Shown here: positions 1 to 7,964 of the stretch, piece by piece
Position numbering within the stretch: position 1 is the stretch's first letter
Layout: each line of letters starts with the position of its first letter
Assembly: GCA_023436925.1 (NCBI GenBank)
Contig: JAEZHJ010000039.1
Location: 1-15,974 of the forward strand
Length of the DNA: 15,974 bases
Direction: 5' to 3'
DNA from: Actinomycetes bacterium
GTDB taxonomy: Bacteria; Actinomycetota; Actinomycetes; Propionibacteriales; Propionibacteriaceae
Translations under genes and position numbers: made by a program
Notes under the pieces: model-generated
The model's input: only the letters and a program-made list of their open reading frames with translations
Told to the model about the DNA's origin: nothing
The model's database searches: none

Positions 1-2274
<2,274 letters not shown>

Positions 2275-2282
<8 letters not shown>

Positions 2283-2296
2283 GCGGCTCAGGCCGC
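2275..2296. terminator. Stop-overlapping hairpin between convergent secA and Rv3235-like gene
   Basis: GCGGCTGAG (2275-2283), loop CGG, CTCAGGCCGC (2287-2296) forms a 9-bp stem with one bulged C. It contains the secA stop (TGA 2280-2282) and the opposite-strand stop (2290-2288). There is no U-tract. A bidirectional terminator is plausible because only 5 bp separate the genes, but the TGA/TCA pair supplies three of the base pairs for free. Confidence 0.4.
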
Positions 2297-2776
2297 CGGT
2301 CGTCCGGAGCGGTTGACCACGTCGGGCCGCAGCGCGAGCTCGACGTGGGTCACCAGCCAGCGGTCCTCGACCAGGGCGAACCGGAAGGCTGCGGCGCGCG
2401 AGCGTCCGGCCACCCGCAGGTGCGCGGCGACCTCGAGCGAGGTCGCCGACGGCTGCTGGATCCGTAACGAGCGCAGTCGCGCACCGGTTGCGACGCGAGC
2501 GCCGCGCAGGTGTTCGAGCAGCGCGAGCGGTCCCGGCTGCACCCAGCCTTGAAGTTGGATCACCGGCCGGGTCCCGGCCAGGCTCTCCACGATGGCGGCG
2601 ACCACCGCCGCGGCCAGGCGTCGCAGTCCGGGCGACAGCGGTTCGGGTTCGGCGATCACGGCCGGCAGGTCCCACGGCAGTGTCGGCTGGTCGGACGCGA
2701 TCCGGACGGGTTCCAGCAACCGGCGGTCGGGTGGCCGGGTGGGGGAGCCGGGACGGGCGGTGGCCTGGATCCTCAT
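2288..2776 (-). CDS. Rv3235 family (DUF6459-like) protein
   Basis: This 162-residue protein has unknown biochemical function. I recognise the family from the RPVIQLQGW motif (residues about 70-78; family pattern RPxxQLxxW), followed by a predicted alpha/beta C-terminal part with EVAAHLRVAGRSRAAAFRF and DRWLVTHVEL. There is no signal peptide or membrane segment; residues 1-45 are proline/arginine-rich and probably disordered. ATG 2776 was chosen because GAGGAG lies about 6 nt upstream on the minus strand. The frame stays open far upstream (to about 4816), but that part is an antisense shadow of the genes on the other strand. It converges on secA and diverges from the WS/DGAT-like gene, as recalled for Rv3235 in mycobacteria. 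Conservation next to secA may hint at a role related to secretion or the cell envelope, but nothing in the sequence shows this. Confidence 0.85.
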   Translation of the reverse strand: MRIQATARPGSPTRPPDRRLLEPVRIASDQPTLPWDLPAVIAEPEPLSPGLRRLAAAVVAAIVESLAGTRPVIQLQGWVQPGPLALLEHLRGARVATGARLRSLRIQQPSATSLEVAAHLRVAGRSRAAAFRFALVEDRWLVTHVELALRPDVVNRSGRPAA

Positions 2777-2851
2777 CTGTTGCTCCTCGGTCCGGGGTGG
2801 GCCCACTGTGCCGCGCCGGGGGCGGCGACGGGAATGCCCGCGGCGGCCGGT

Positions 2852-2860
2852 TGTGGATAA
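2852..2860 (-). promoter_or_regulatory. Consensus DnaA box TTATCCACA
   Basis: The minus strand reads TTATCCACA, an exact match to the classical DnaA-box consensus (actinobacterial boxes are often TTGTCCACA). It lies in the 117-bp divergent region between the Rv3235-like gene and the WS/DGAT-like gene. Relative to a predicted start of transcription at 2894 it covers about -42 to -34. An AT-rich 9-mer like this is unexpected in such GC-rich DNA. No second box was seen nearby, so this is a candidate regulatory or DnaA-titration site rather than an origin. Confidence 0.5.
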
Positions 2861-2881
2861 CCCGGCTTCCCGTCGCAGGGC

Positions 2882-2887
2882 TAGGGT
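2882..2887 (+). promoter_or_regulatory. -10 element TAGGGT, predicted leaderless start
   Basis: TAGGGT ends exactly 6 nt before the GTG start codon at 2894, the spacing expected if transcription begins at the G of GTG. There is no good Shine-Dalgarno sequence and no canonical -35 at 17 bp; the -35 position is occupied by the DnaA-box-like sequence. Confidence 0.5.
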
Positions 2888-2893
2888 GGCGTC

Positions 2894-4150
2894 GTGAGCG
2901 AGATGGTGACGGTGACCGAGGCCGCGCTGCTGGCCCGTGACCAGGCGGTGCAGCCGTGGAAGCAGGCCTTCGTCTGCCTGCTCGACCGCCCGGTGTCGCG
3001 CGAGCAGTTGATCGACCGGATCACCGAGCGGATCGGGTACGCGCCGCGCTTCCGCCAGAAGGTGACCGGCTGGCCGCTGCCAACCTGGGCCGACGACCCC
3101 GACTTCGTGGTGTCGGGCCACGTCCGCGAGGACTCGCTGGAGGCCGGGACGAGCCTGCAGGGCTGGCTGGCCGCCCGGCTGGGGACGCCGTTCGACCACG
3201 CCCATCCGCTGTGGGAAGCCTGGCTGGTCAATGGCGCGGCGGGCAGTCTGCCCGCCCTGGTGGTGTTCTCCCATCCCGTCCTGGTCGACGGCTACGACAA
3301 CGTCCACCTGCTGCAGGAACTCTTCGACGAGCGGCCGGCAGCCATCCCGCCCACGCGGGACACCTGGCGTCCGGGGCCAGCGGGCGCCCCCGGCCTGGCC
3401 GGGCTGCTGTCGAAGCTGGACGACCCGCTGCGGGCGGTCCAAGAGGCCGGCGCCGGGCTCACCGGGATGCTGGAGAACGCCGTCCGCGGGCTGTCCGCGA
3501 GCGCCCGTCCGCACCACGTGGCGGGCGTGGAGGTCGACCTGGGTACGCTGCGGTCGATCCGGCAGCGCCACGGGTGCACCACGCACGACGTCCTGGTGGC
3601 GCTGGCCACCGCCGGGGTGCGCGGCTGGCTGACCGATCAGGGCGGGGTGCTCGAGGACATCGTCGCGCTGGTCCCGTTGGCCGTGGTCGAGCCGGACGTG
3701 CTTGGCTCGGCGATCGGGGCCCGGGTCGCCGCGCAGTGGATCGCGCTGCCGATCGCCGAACCGTCGCCGGTGACCCGGCTCGAGGTGATCCGGACCCTGA
3801 CCCGGGCCCGGCAGGACACCGGCATGTCGGTGCCGGCCGGGGAGCTGCGGGACCTGGCCGGGCTGGCCCTGCCGACCCTGCACAGCCTGGCGGCATCCAC
3901 CGTGGCTGCCGGCCGGCCGCACGCGGTGCTGATCAGCAACGCGCCCGGCCCCGCCGAGCGACGCTACCTGGGCGAGGCCGGGGTGAGCGGGGTCTACAGC
4001 CTGCTCGGCACCACTGATGACGAGCGCTGCACGGTGTCGATCTCCAGCTACCGCGGCCGGGTCACGATCGGCGTCGCCGCAACCTCCGAGGTACGCCACT
4101 TCGCCCGGGACATCAGCAATGAGCTCGGCGCGCTGCGAGCGGGGGCCTGA
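2894..4150 (+). CDS. WS/DGAT-family acyltransferase-like protein with altered catalytic motif
   Basis: This 418-residue protein has the fold pattern of the bacterial wax ester synthase/acyl-CoA:diacylglycerol acyltransferase family, which makes triacylglycerol or wax esters from acyl-CoA. Recognisable parts are PRFRQKV (51-57), DDPDFVVSGHVRE (67-79), PFDHAHPLWEAWLVNG (99-114), TTHDVLVALATAGVRGWL (229-246) and the C-terminal NAPGP motif (349-353) with GVYSLLG. The HHxxxDG active-site motif reads HPVLVDG (127-133): the second, normally catalytic His is Pro. Activity as a canonical acyltransferase is therefore doubtful. The protein is also somewhat shorter than usual (about 450-480). GTG 2894 was chosen from the leaderless-type -10. 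The DUF6912-like gene starts 2 nt after its stop, so the two are probably co-transcribed. It corresponds in position to M. tuberculosis Rv3234c/Rv3233c, from memory. Confidence 0.8.
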   Translation: MSEMVTVTEAALLARDQAVQPWKQAFVCLLDRPVSREQLIDRITERIGYAPRFRQKVTGWPLPTWADDPDFVVSGHVREDSLEAGTSLQGWLAARLGTPFDHAHPLWEAWLVNGAAGSLPALVVFSHPVLVDGYDNVHLLQELFDERPAAIPPTRDTWRPGPAGAPGLAGLLSKLDDPLRAVQEAGAGLTGMLENAVRGLSASARPHHVAGVEVDLGTLRSIRQRHGCTTHDVLVALATAGVRGWLTDQGGVLEDIVALVPLAVVEPDVLGSAIGARVAAQWIALPIAEPSPVTRLEVIRTLTRARQDTGMSVPAGELRDLAGLALPTLHSLAASTVAAGRPHAVLISNAPGPAERRYLGEAGVSGVYSLLGTTDDERCTVSISSYRGRVTIGVAATSEVRHFARDISNELGALRAGA

Positions 4151-4152
4151 GG

Positions 4153-4614
4153 GTGAGCGGACTGGTCTTCGTGCCGCTGGCGGCGCAGGAGCTCTCGGCG
4201 TGGGCGACCGGCGGGACGCTGCCGGGGCCTCGTCCGGGGTTCGCGGTGACCCCGGCAATGCTCGCCGCCTTCGGCCTGACCGAGGGGGAGGACGCCGAGT
4301 ACACCGCCTTGTGCATCGCCGGGATCGCGGGGCTGCTCGCCCACGGCGCGCGGCTGGTCGCAGTCGTGGAGACGTCGGTGACCGCCGGCGACGACGAGTT
4401 CGGCCAGGTCGAGGTGACCGGGTTGCCGTGGACGGCGGTCGGCTCGCTGTTCGCCGAGGACCCCAGTGACGGCGCCCCCACGGCGGCCGCCGCGGAGGCC
4501 GTCCGGGGCACCGACCTGGCCCGGGCGTGGGAGGCGGCCGAGGTGGAGGCGTTGCTCGCCGAGACCGACCTGCTGTGGTACGGCCCTTCGGAGTGGGTAC
4601 TCCTCGGGGGGTAG
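4153..4614 (+). CDS. DUF6912-like conserved hypothetical protein
   Basis: This is a 153-residue acidic, probably cytoplasmic protein of unknown function. It begins SGLVFVPLAAQEL, then has FAVTPAMLAAFGLTEGEDAEYTAL (about residues 31-55) and a C-terminal half with WTAVGSLFAED and LLWYGPSEWVLL. The pattern 'VxVPL ... AVTPxL ... EDxEYxAL' resembles the actinobacterial DUF6912 family (Rv3231c-like); the family name is from memory. GTG 4153 lies 2 nt after the stop of the upstream gene, and a purine-rich stretch (GAGCGGGGG) at the end of that gene may serve as ribosome-binding site, so translational coupling is likely. There is no signal peptide or transmembrane segment. Confidence 0.75.
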   Translation: MSGLVFVPLAAQELSAWATGGTLPGPRPGFAVTPAMLAAFGLTEGEDAEYTALCIAGIAGLLAHGARLVAVVETSVTAGDDEFGQVEVTGLPWTAVGSLFAEDPSDGAPTAAAAEAVRGTDLARAWEAAEVEALLAETDLLWYGPSEWVLLGG

Positions 4615-4630
4615 CGCAGTCCACCACGAC

Positions 4631-4648
4631 CGTCACCGGCCCGTGACG
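4631..4648. promoter_or_regulatory. Inverted repeat CGTCAC-N6-GTGACG over the ku -35 box
   Basis: There are perfect 6-bp arms at 4631-4636 and 4643-4648 around the spacer CGGCCC. The right arm coincides with the predicted -35 hexamer of ku. This is typical geometry for a repressor operator, although a weak terminator of the upstream operon is an alternative. Confidence 0.4.
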
Positions 4649-4671
4649 TGCCCGGATGCGCCGCCTACGAT
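4643..4671 (+). promoter_or_regulatory. Predicted promoter of ku (GTGACG-17-TACGAT)
   Basis: The -35-like GTGACG (4643-4648) is separated by exactly 17 bp from the -10 TACGAT (4666-4671). Transcription would begin near 4678, giving a leader of about 31 nt that contains the Shine-Dalgarno AGGAGG at 4698-4703. Confidence 0.55.
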
Positions 4672-4708
4672 TCAGGGATCGCATCGGTTCACCCGGCAGG
4701 AGGTCGGC

Positions 4709-5506
4709 ATGCCTCGTTCGATCTGGAAGGGCGCGGTCTCGTTCGGCCTGGTCACGATCCCGATCCGGGTCTATGGCGCCACCGAGACTAAGGACATCAC
4801 GTTCCGGCAGGTCCATCCCGCCGACGGGGGCCGGATCCGCTACAAGCGGGTGTGCGAGGTGTGCGGGGAGGAGATCCCCTACGCGGAGATCGCCAAGGGT
4901 TACGAGACCTCCGACGGCCGGATGGCGATCCTGACCGACGAGGACTTCGCCGAGTTGCCCTCCGCGGAGGGGAAGTCGGTGGAGGTGATCCAGTTCGCCG
5001 AACTCGACCAGGTCGATCCGACCTATTTCGAGAAGACCTATGTGATGGAGCCGGACGGGACGGCGACCAAGCCCTACGTCCTGCTGCGCCAGGCGCTGGC
5101 CGAGTCGGGCCGGGCGGCGGTGGTGCGGGTGGCGCTACGCACCCGGGAGTCGCTGGCCCTGATCCGTCCGGTCGGGGATGTGCTGCTGCTGCACACCATG
5201 CTGTGGCCGGACGAGTTGCGCGACCTGTCTTTCGCCGCTCCCGACGACGAGGTGAAGGTGAGCGACGCCGAGGTCGGGATGGCCCGGATGTTCATCGACC
5301 AGTTGAGCGCCGACTTCGACCCGAGCCAGTTCACCGACACCTACCGCGAAGAGCTGGAGAAGGTGGTGGAGGCCAAGCTGGAGGGCGTCGAGCCGCCGGC
5401 CGCCGAGGAGGGCGAGTCCCGTCCGGCCGAGGTGGTCGACCTGGTGGCCGCGCTACGTGCCTCGGTGGAGGCCGCCAAGAAGCGCCGCCAGGCCGAGGCC
5501 AGCTGA
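4709..5506 (+). CDS. ku: Non-homologous end joining protein Ku
   Basis: This 265-residue bacterial Ku is a homodimeric ring that threads onto double-strand DNA ends and recruits LigD for NHEJ. It starts with the family hallmark MPRSIWKGAVSFGLVTIPI, has the beta-barrel core with CEVCGEEI (CxxC at C49/C52), FEKTYVMEPDG, RESLALIRP and LHTMLWPDELRD, and then a helical C-terminal part (VVDLVAALRASVEAAKKRR) that in this family contacts LigD. The tail is short and lacks the long lysine-rich extension of some actinobacterial Ku proteins. ATG 4709 is supported by AGGAGG 5 nt upstream; the frame is open further upstream but that portion is not Ku-like. There is no ligD in the window. A palindrome overlapping the -35 box suggests the gene may be repressor-controlled (inference). 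Confidence 0.96.
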   Translation: MPRSIWKGAVSFGLVTIPIRVYGATETKDITFRQVHPADGGRIRYKRVCEVCGEEIPYAEIAKGYETSDGRMAILTDEDFAELPSAEGKSVEVIQFAELDQVDPTYFEKTYVMEPDGTATKPYVLLRQALAESGRAAVVRVALRTRESLALIRPVGDVLLLHTMLWPDELRDLSFAAPDDEVKVSDAEVGMARMFIDQLSADFDPSQFTDTYREELEKVVEAKLEGVEPPAAEEGESRPAEVVDLVAALRASVEAAKKRRQAEAS

Positions 5507-5522
5507 CCCGGTTCCCGTTCGC

Positions 5523-5688
5523 GTCGAGGGCCACCGTCGGCGTCGAGGGCCACGGTTCGCGTCGAGGGCCACCGACCGCGCTGAGGGCCACCGTCCGCGT
5601 CGAGGGCCACGGATGGCGCCGAGGGCCACCGTCCGCGTCGAGGGCCACCCATGATGGGTGGCTCTCGACGGTTGGGGTGGCCCTCGAT
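5523..5688. repeat. 19-bp-phased repeat array that inverts orientation (7 direct + 2 inverted units)
   Basis: The 12-bp core GTCGAGGGCCAC starts at 5523, 5542, 5561, 5580, 5599, 5618 and 5637, exactly 19 bp apart each time. The copies at 5580 (GCTGAGGGCCAC) and 5618 (GCCGAGGGCCAC) are one-base variants. The 7-bp intervals mostly read CGTCCGC or variants ending in GC. The array then flips: GTGGCTCTCGAC at 5658 and GTGGCCCTCGAT at 5677 are reverse-complement copies, again 19 bp apart. A very degenerate third inverted copy may sit at 5696. It fills most of the 220-bp gap between ku and pruA and ends near the -35 position of pruA. A period of 19 cannot encode a repeated peptide in one frame. Function unknown: candidates are a multi-site binding array, a REP-like element or RNA structure. 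Confidence 0.9.
5637..5669. terminator. Hairpin at the inversion point of the 19-bp array
   Basis: GTCGAGGGCCACCC (5637-5650), loop ATGAT, GGGTGGCTCTCGAC (5656-5669) is a 14-bp stem with a single mismatch that becomes a G-U wobble in RNA. No U-tract follows. It could end ku transcription or act on pruA, but it may only be a by-product of the repeat inversion. Confidence 0.35.
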
Positions 5689-5714
5689 GGCTCAGGTGGG
5701 CCGCGCAACGGCGG

Positions 5715-5720
5715 TAGTCT
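5715..5720 (+). promoter_or_regulatory. -10 element TAGTCT, predicted leaderless start of pruA
   Basis: TAGTCT ends exactly 6 nt before ATG 5727. AAGG at 5722-5725 is too close to the ATG to act as a Shine-Dalgarno sequence, so a leaderless mRNA starting at the A of ATG is the simplest reading. The last clear repeat unit of the upstream array (5677-5688) covers about -50 to -39. Confidence 0.5.
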
Positions 5721-5726
5721 CAAGGT

Positions 5727-7364
5727 ATGGATGCCCTCACCGTTGTTCCGCTGCCCGCCAACGAGCCGGTCCGGGGATACGCCCCCGGCAGCCCTGAGCG
5801 AGCGAGCCTGAAGCGGGTGCTGGACGAGATGGCAGCCACCCCGGTCGAGCTCACGGCGTGGATCGGCGGCGAGCGCCGCGACGGCACCGGCGAGGCCCGC
5901 CATGAGGTCCGGATGCCCAGCGACCACTCGGTCGTGCTGGGGACCGTCCAGCAGGCCTCGGCGCAGGACGCGACCGCCGCCATCGACGCCGCCCTGGCCG
6001 CCAAGCACGACTGGGCGGCGCTCGACTTCGACGCTCGCGCCGCGATCTTCCTGCGGGCCGCCGAACTGCTCGCCGGGCCGTGGCGCGACCGCGCCAACGC
6101 GGCCACCATGCTCGGGCAGGCCAAGACCGTCCAGCAGGCGGAGATCGACTCCGCCTGCGAACTCATCGACTTTCTGCGGTTCAACGTCGCCTACGCGCGT
6201 GAGCTGCACGCCAACCAGCCGCTCAACTCGCCGCTGGTCTGGAACCGGATGGACTACCGGCCGCTGGACGGCTTCGTCTACGCCATCACCCCGTTCAACT
6301 TCACCGCGATCGCCGGCAACCTGCCGACCGCGCCCGCGCTGCTCGGCAACACGGTGATCTGGAAGCCTGCGCTCACCCAGCAGCGGGCCGCCGATGTGAT
6401 CGTCTCGGTGCTTGAGGAGGCCGGCCTGCCGGCGGGGGTCATCAACCTGCTCCCCGGCCACGGCGCCGACATCTCCGAGGTGGCGCTGCGCCATCCCGAC
6501 CTGGCGGGCATCCACTTCACCGGTTCGACCCGGGTCTTCCAGGGACTGTGGGCCGAGATCGGCGCCAACATCTCCCGGTACCGCTCCTACCCGCGGATCG
6601 TGGGGGAGACCGGCGGCAAGGACTTCCTGGTCGCCCACCCCAGCGCGGACGGCCCGTCGCTGGTCACCGCGCTGCTGCGCGGCGCCTTCGAGTACTCCGG
6701 CCAGAAGTGCTCGGCGACCTCGCGGGCCTACCTGCCGCGCAGCCTGTGGAACTCCCTCAAGGACGACCTGATCGGCCAGACCGAGGCGATCAGCGTCGGT
6801 GACGTCCGCGACTTCACCAACTTCACCTCCGCGGTGATCGACGAGCGCGCCTACACCAAGCTGAGCGGCGCCATCGACCGGGCGCGCGCCTCGGCCGACT
6901 GCGAGATCGTGGCCGGCGGACGCTACGACCGCGAGCAGGGCTGGTACATCCGGCCCACCCTGGTGACCTCCACCAACCCGACCGACGAGATCTTCAGCAC
7001 CGAGTACTTCGGCCCGCTGCTCGGCCTCTACATCTACGAGGACGCCGACTACGCCGAGGTCCTCGACCTGGTGGACGCCGCCTCGCCGTACGCCCTGACC
7101 GGCTCGGTGATGGCGACCGACCGGGCCGCCATCGAACTCGCCTCGCGCAAGCTGCGCCAGACCGCGGGCAACTTCTACATCAACGACAAGTCGACCGGTG
7201 CGGTCGTAGGCCAGCAGCCCTTCGGCGGCGGACGGGCGTCCGGCACCAACGACAAGGCCGGATCGCTGTGGAACCTGATGCGCTGGGTCAGCCCCCGGGT
7301 GATCAAGGAGAACCTGCTGCCGCCGGTTGCGCTCGACTACCCGCACATGGCGCCGGAGGCCTGA
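5727..7364 (+). CDS. pruA: L-glutamate gamma-semialdehyde dehydrogenase (1-pyrroline-5-carboxylate dehydrogenase)
   Basis: This 545-residue NAD-dependent aldehyde dehydrogenase (EC 1.2.1.88 type) oxidises glutamate 5-semialdehyde to glutamate, the second step of proline catabolism. The ALDH catalytic set is complete: oxyanion Asn N191 (PFNF), K213 (WKP), nucleotide-site FTGST (264-268), general base E294 (GETGGK), nucleophile C328 (GQKCSA) and E426 (EYFGP). The length and the N-terminal extension (NEPVRGYAPGSPER) fit the monofunctional P5CDH subfamily rather than bifunctional PutA. ATG 5727 follows a -10 at leaderless spacing. No proline dehydrogenase gene is adjacent, so the first step must be encoded elsewhere. 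The large NAD-GDH two genes downstream can process its product, making a functional pair. The gene is preceded by an unusual 19-bp repeat array and converges on a DUF2505 gene. Confidence 0.95.
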   Translation: MDALTVVPLPANEPVRGYAPGSPERASLKRVLDEMAATPVELTAWIGGERRDGTGEARHEVRMPSDHSVVLGTVQQASAQDATAAIDAALAAKHDWAALDFDARAAIFLRAAELLAGPWRDRANAATMLGQAKTVQQAEIDSACELIDFLRFNVAYARELHANQPLNSPLVWNRMDYRPLDGFVYAITPFNFTAIAGNLPTAPALLGNTVIWKPALTQQRAADVIVSVLEEAGLPAGVINLLPGHGADISEVALRHPDLAGIHFTGSTRVFQGLWAEIGANISRYRSYPRIVGETGGKDFLVAHPSADGPSLVTALLRGAFEYSGQKCSATSRAYLPRSLWNSLKDDLIGQTEAISVGDVRDFTNFTSAVIDERAYTKLSGAIDRARASADCEIVAGGRYDREQGWYIRPTLVTSTNPTDEIFSTEYFGPLLGLYIYEDADYAEVLDLVDAASPYALTGSVMATDRAAIELASRKLRQTAGNFYINDKSTGAVVGQQPFGGGRASGTNDKAGSLWNLMRWVSPRVIKENLLPPVALDYPHMAPEA

Positions 7365-7408
7365 GCCGCGACGCCACGGGCCGACCGGCCGACCTGCCGC
7401 CGGCTCAG
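7361..7408. terminator. Inverted repeat spanning both stops of convergent pruA and DUF2505 genes
   Basis: CTGAGCCG (7361-7368) and CGGCTCAG (7401-7408) are perfect 8-bp arms, each holding one of the two TGA stops, around a 32-nt GC-rich loop that contains GGCC-GACC-GGCC. There is no U-tract. The long loop makes this a weak terminator candidate. Confidence 0.3.
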
Positions 7409-7878
7409 CCCCAGGTCTGGGCCACCTTCGCCTGCAGGTCGAGCGCCTCGAGCAGGATCGGGGCGGCCTGGCGCTCCAGCGCCGGGCCGACCAGCGGAAT
7501 CGCGACCTTCAGGTCGCCGCTGTAGGTCAGGCTCGTGCCCCCGTCGGAGGGAGCCAGGGTGACCGTCCCGGTCAACGCCACCGGCATGCCCTCGACCGCC
7601 ACCAGCGTGGTCCCGGTGCGCATCCCGTCCTGCTCATCGGGCTGCCAGGTGACCTCGTCGCTCACGGTGATCGTCGGGCCGGTGAACCTCTCGATCGAGG
7701 GATGGTTGCGCATGGTGCGCCGGGCACCGGTCCGCAGCCCGTCCACGAAGGTGGTGTACTCGATCGGGTCCGACGCCAGGCAGACGGCCTCGAGGAAGGC
7801 GGGGTCGGTCAGCATCGCGAACGCCTCGGGCAGCGGCTGCGGGTAATGGTGCGTGGCGCGGATCTCCATGGCTGACAT
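7405..7878 (-). CDS. DUF2505 domain (SRPBCC-like) protein
   Basis: This 157-residue protein has the actinobacterial DUF2505 pattern, a START/SRPBCC-like helix-grip fold that probably binds a hydrophobic ligand; the ligand is unknown. Visible features are MEIRATHHYPQPLPEAFAMLTDPAFLEAV near the N-terminus, the central strand segment EVTWQPDE, the TLAPSDGGTSLTYSGDLKV strands and the C-terminal helix after IPLVGPALERQ. There is no signal peptide. Two starts are possible: ATG 7878 (157 aa) or ATG 7869 (154 aa, beginning MEIR as is common in the family). Neither has a Shine-Dalgarno sequence. CACAAT lies 7 nt before ATG 7869 and may be an imperfect -10 for a leaderless mRNA. The gene converges on pruA and diverges from gdh across 86 bp. 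Confidence 0.85.
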   Translation of the reverse strand: MSAMEIRATHHYPQPLPEAFAMLTDPAFLEAVCLASDPIEYTTFVDGLRTGARRTMRNHPSIERFTGPTITVSDEVTWQPDEQDGMRTGTTLVAVEGMPVALTGTVTLAPSDGGTSLTYSGDLKVAIPLVGPALERQAAPILLEALDLQAKVAQTWG

Positions 7879-7925
7879 TGTGGGGCATGCCCGCGTCGAG
7901 TTGGTCCGCCGCGCTGGCCGATGGC

Positions 7926-7931
7926 TAGGCT
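7926..7931 (+). promoter_or_regulatory. -10 element TAGGCT for gdh
   Basis: TAGGCT predicts transcription from about 7938 (an A), giving a leader of about 27 nt with the Shine-Dalgarno GAGGA at 7956-7960. A weak TTGGTC at 7901-7906 (19-bp spacing) is the only -35 candidate. Confidence 0.4.
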
Positions 7932-7964
7932 GGGCCCATCTGGAACGTAGTCAGCGAGGACTTG

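Noticed and set aside
2777..2893. Replication origin, because of the DnaA box
   Set aside because: Only one box was seen, with no AT-rich unwinding region and no dnaA, dnaN or gyrase genes nearby.
2777..4816. Open minus-strand frame extending the Rv3235-like gene to 842 codons
   Set aside because: The extension lies antisense to the WS/DGAT-like and DUF6912-like genes, is Arg/Pro/Gly-rich and matches no family; a good SD precedes ATG 2776.
5523..5688. CRISPR array
   Set aside because: The 12-bp core and 7-bp intervals are far too short, the intervals resemble each other, the orientation flips, and no cas genes are present.
5331..7346. 671-codon minus-strand open frame antisense to pruA and running through the repeat array
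   Set aside because: Its low-complexity WPSTRTVALDADGG-like repeats are a translation of the 19-bp array; no ribosome-binding site or family match was seen.
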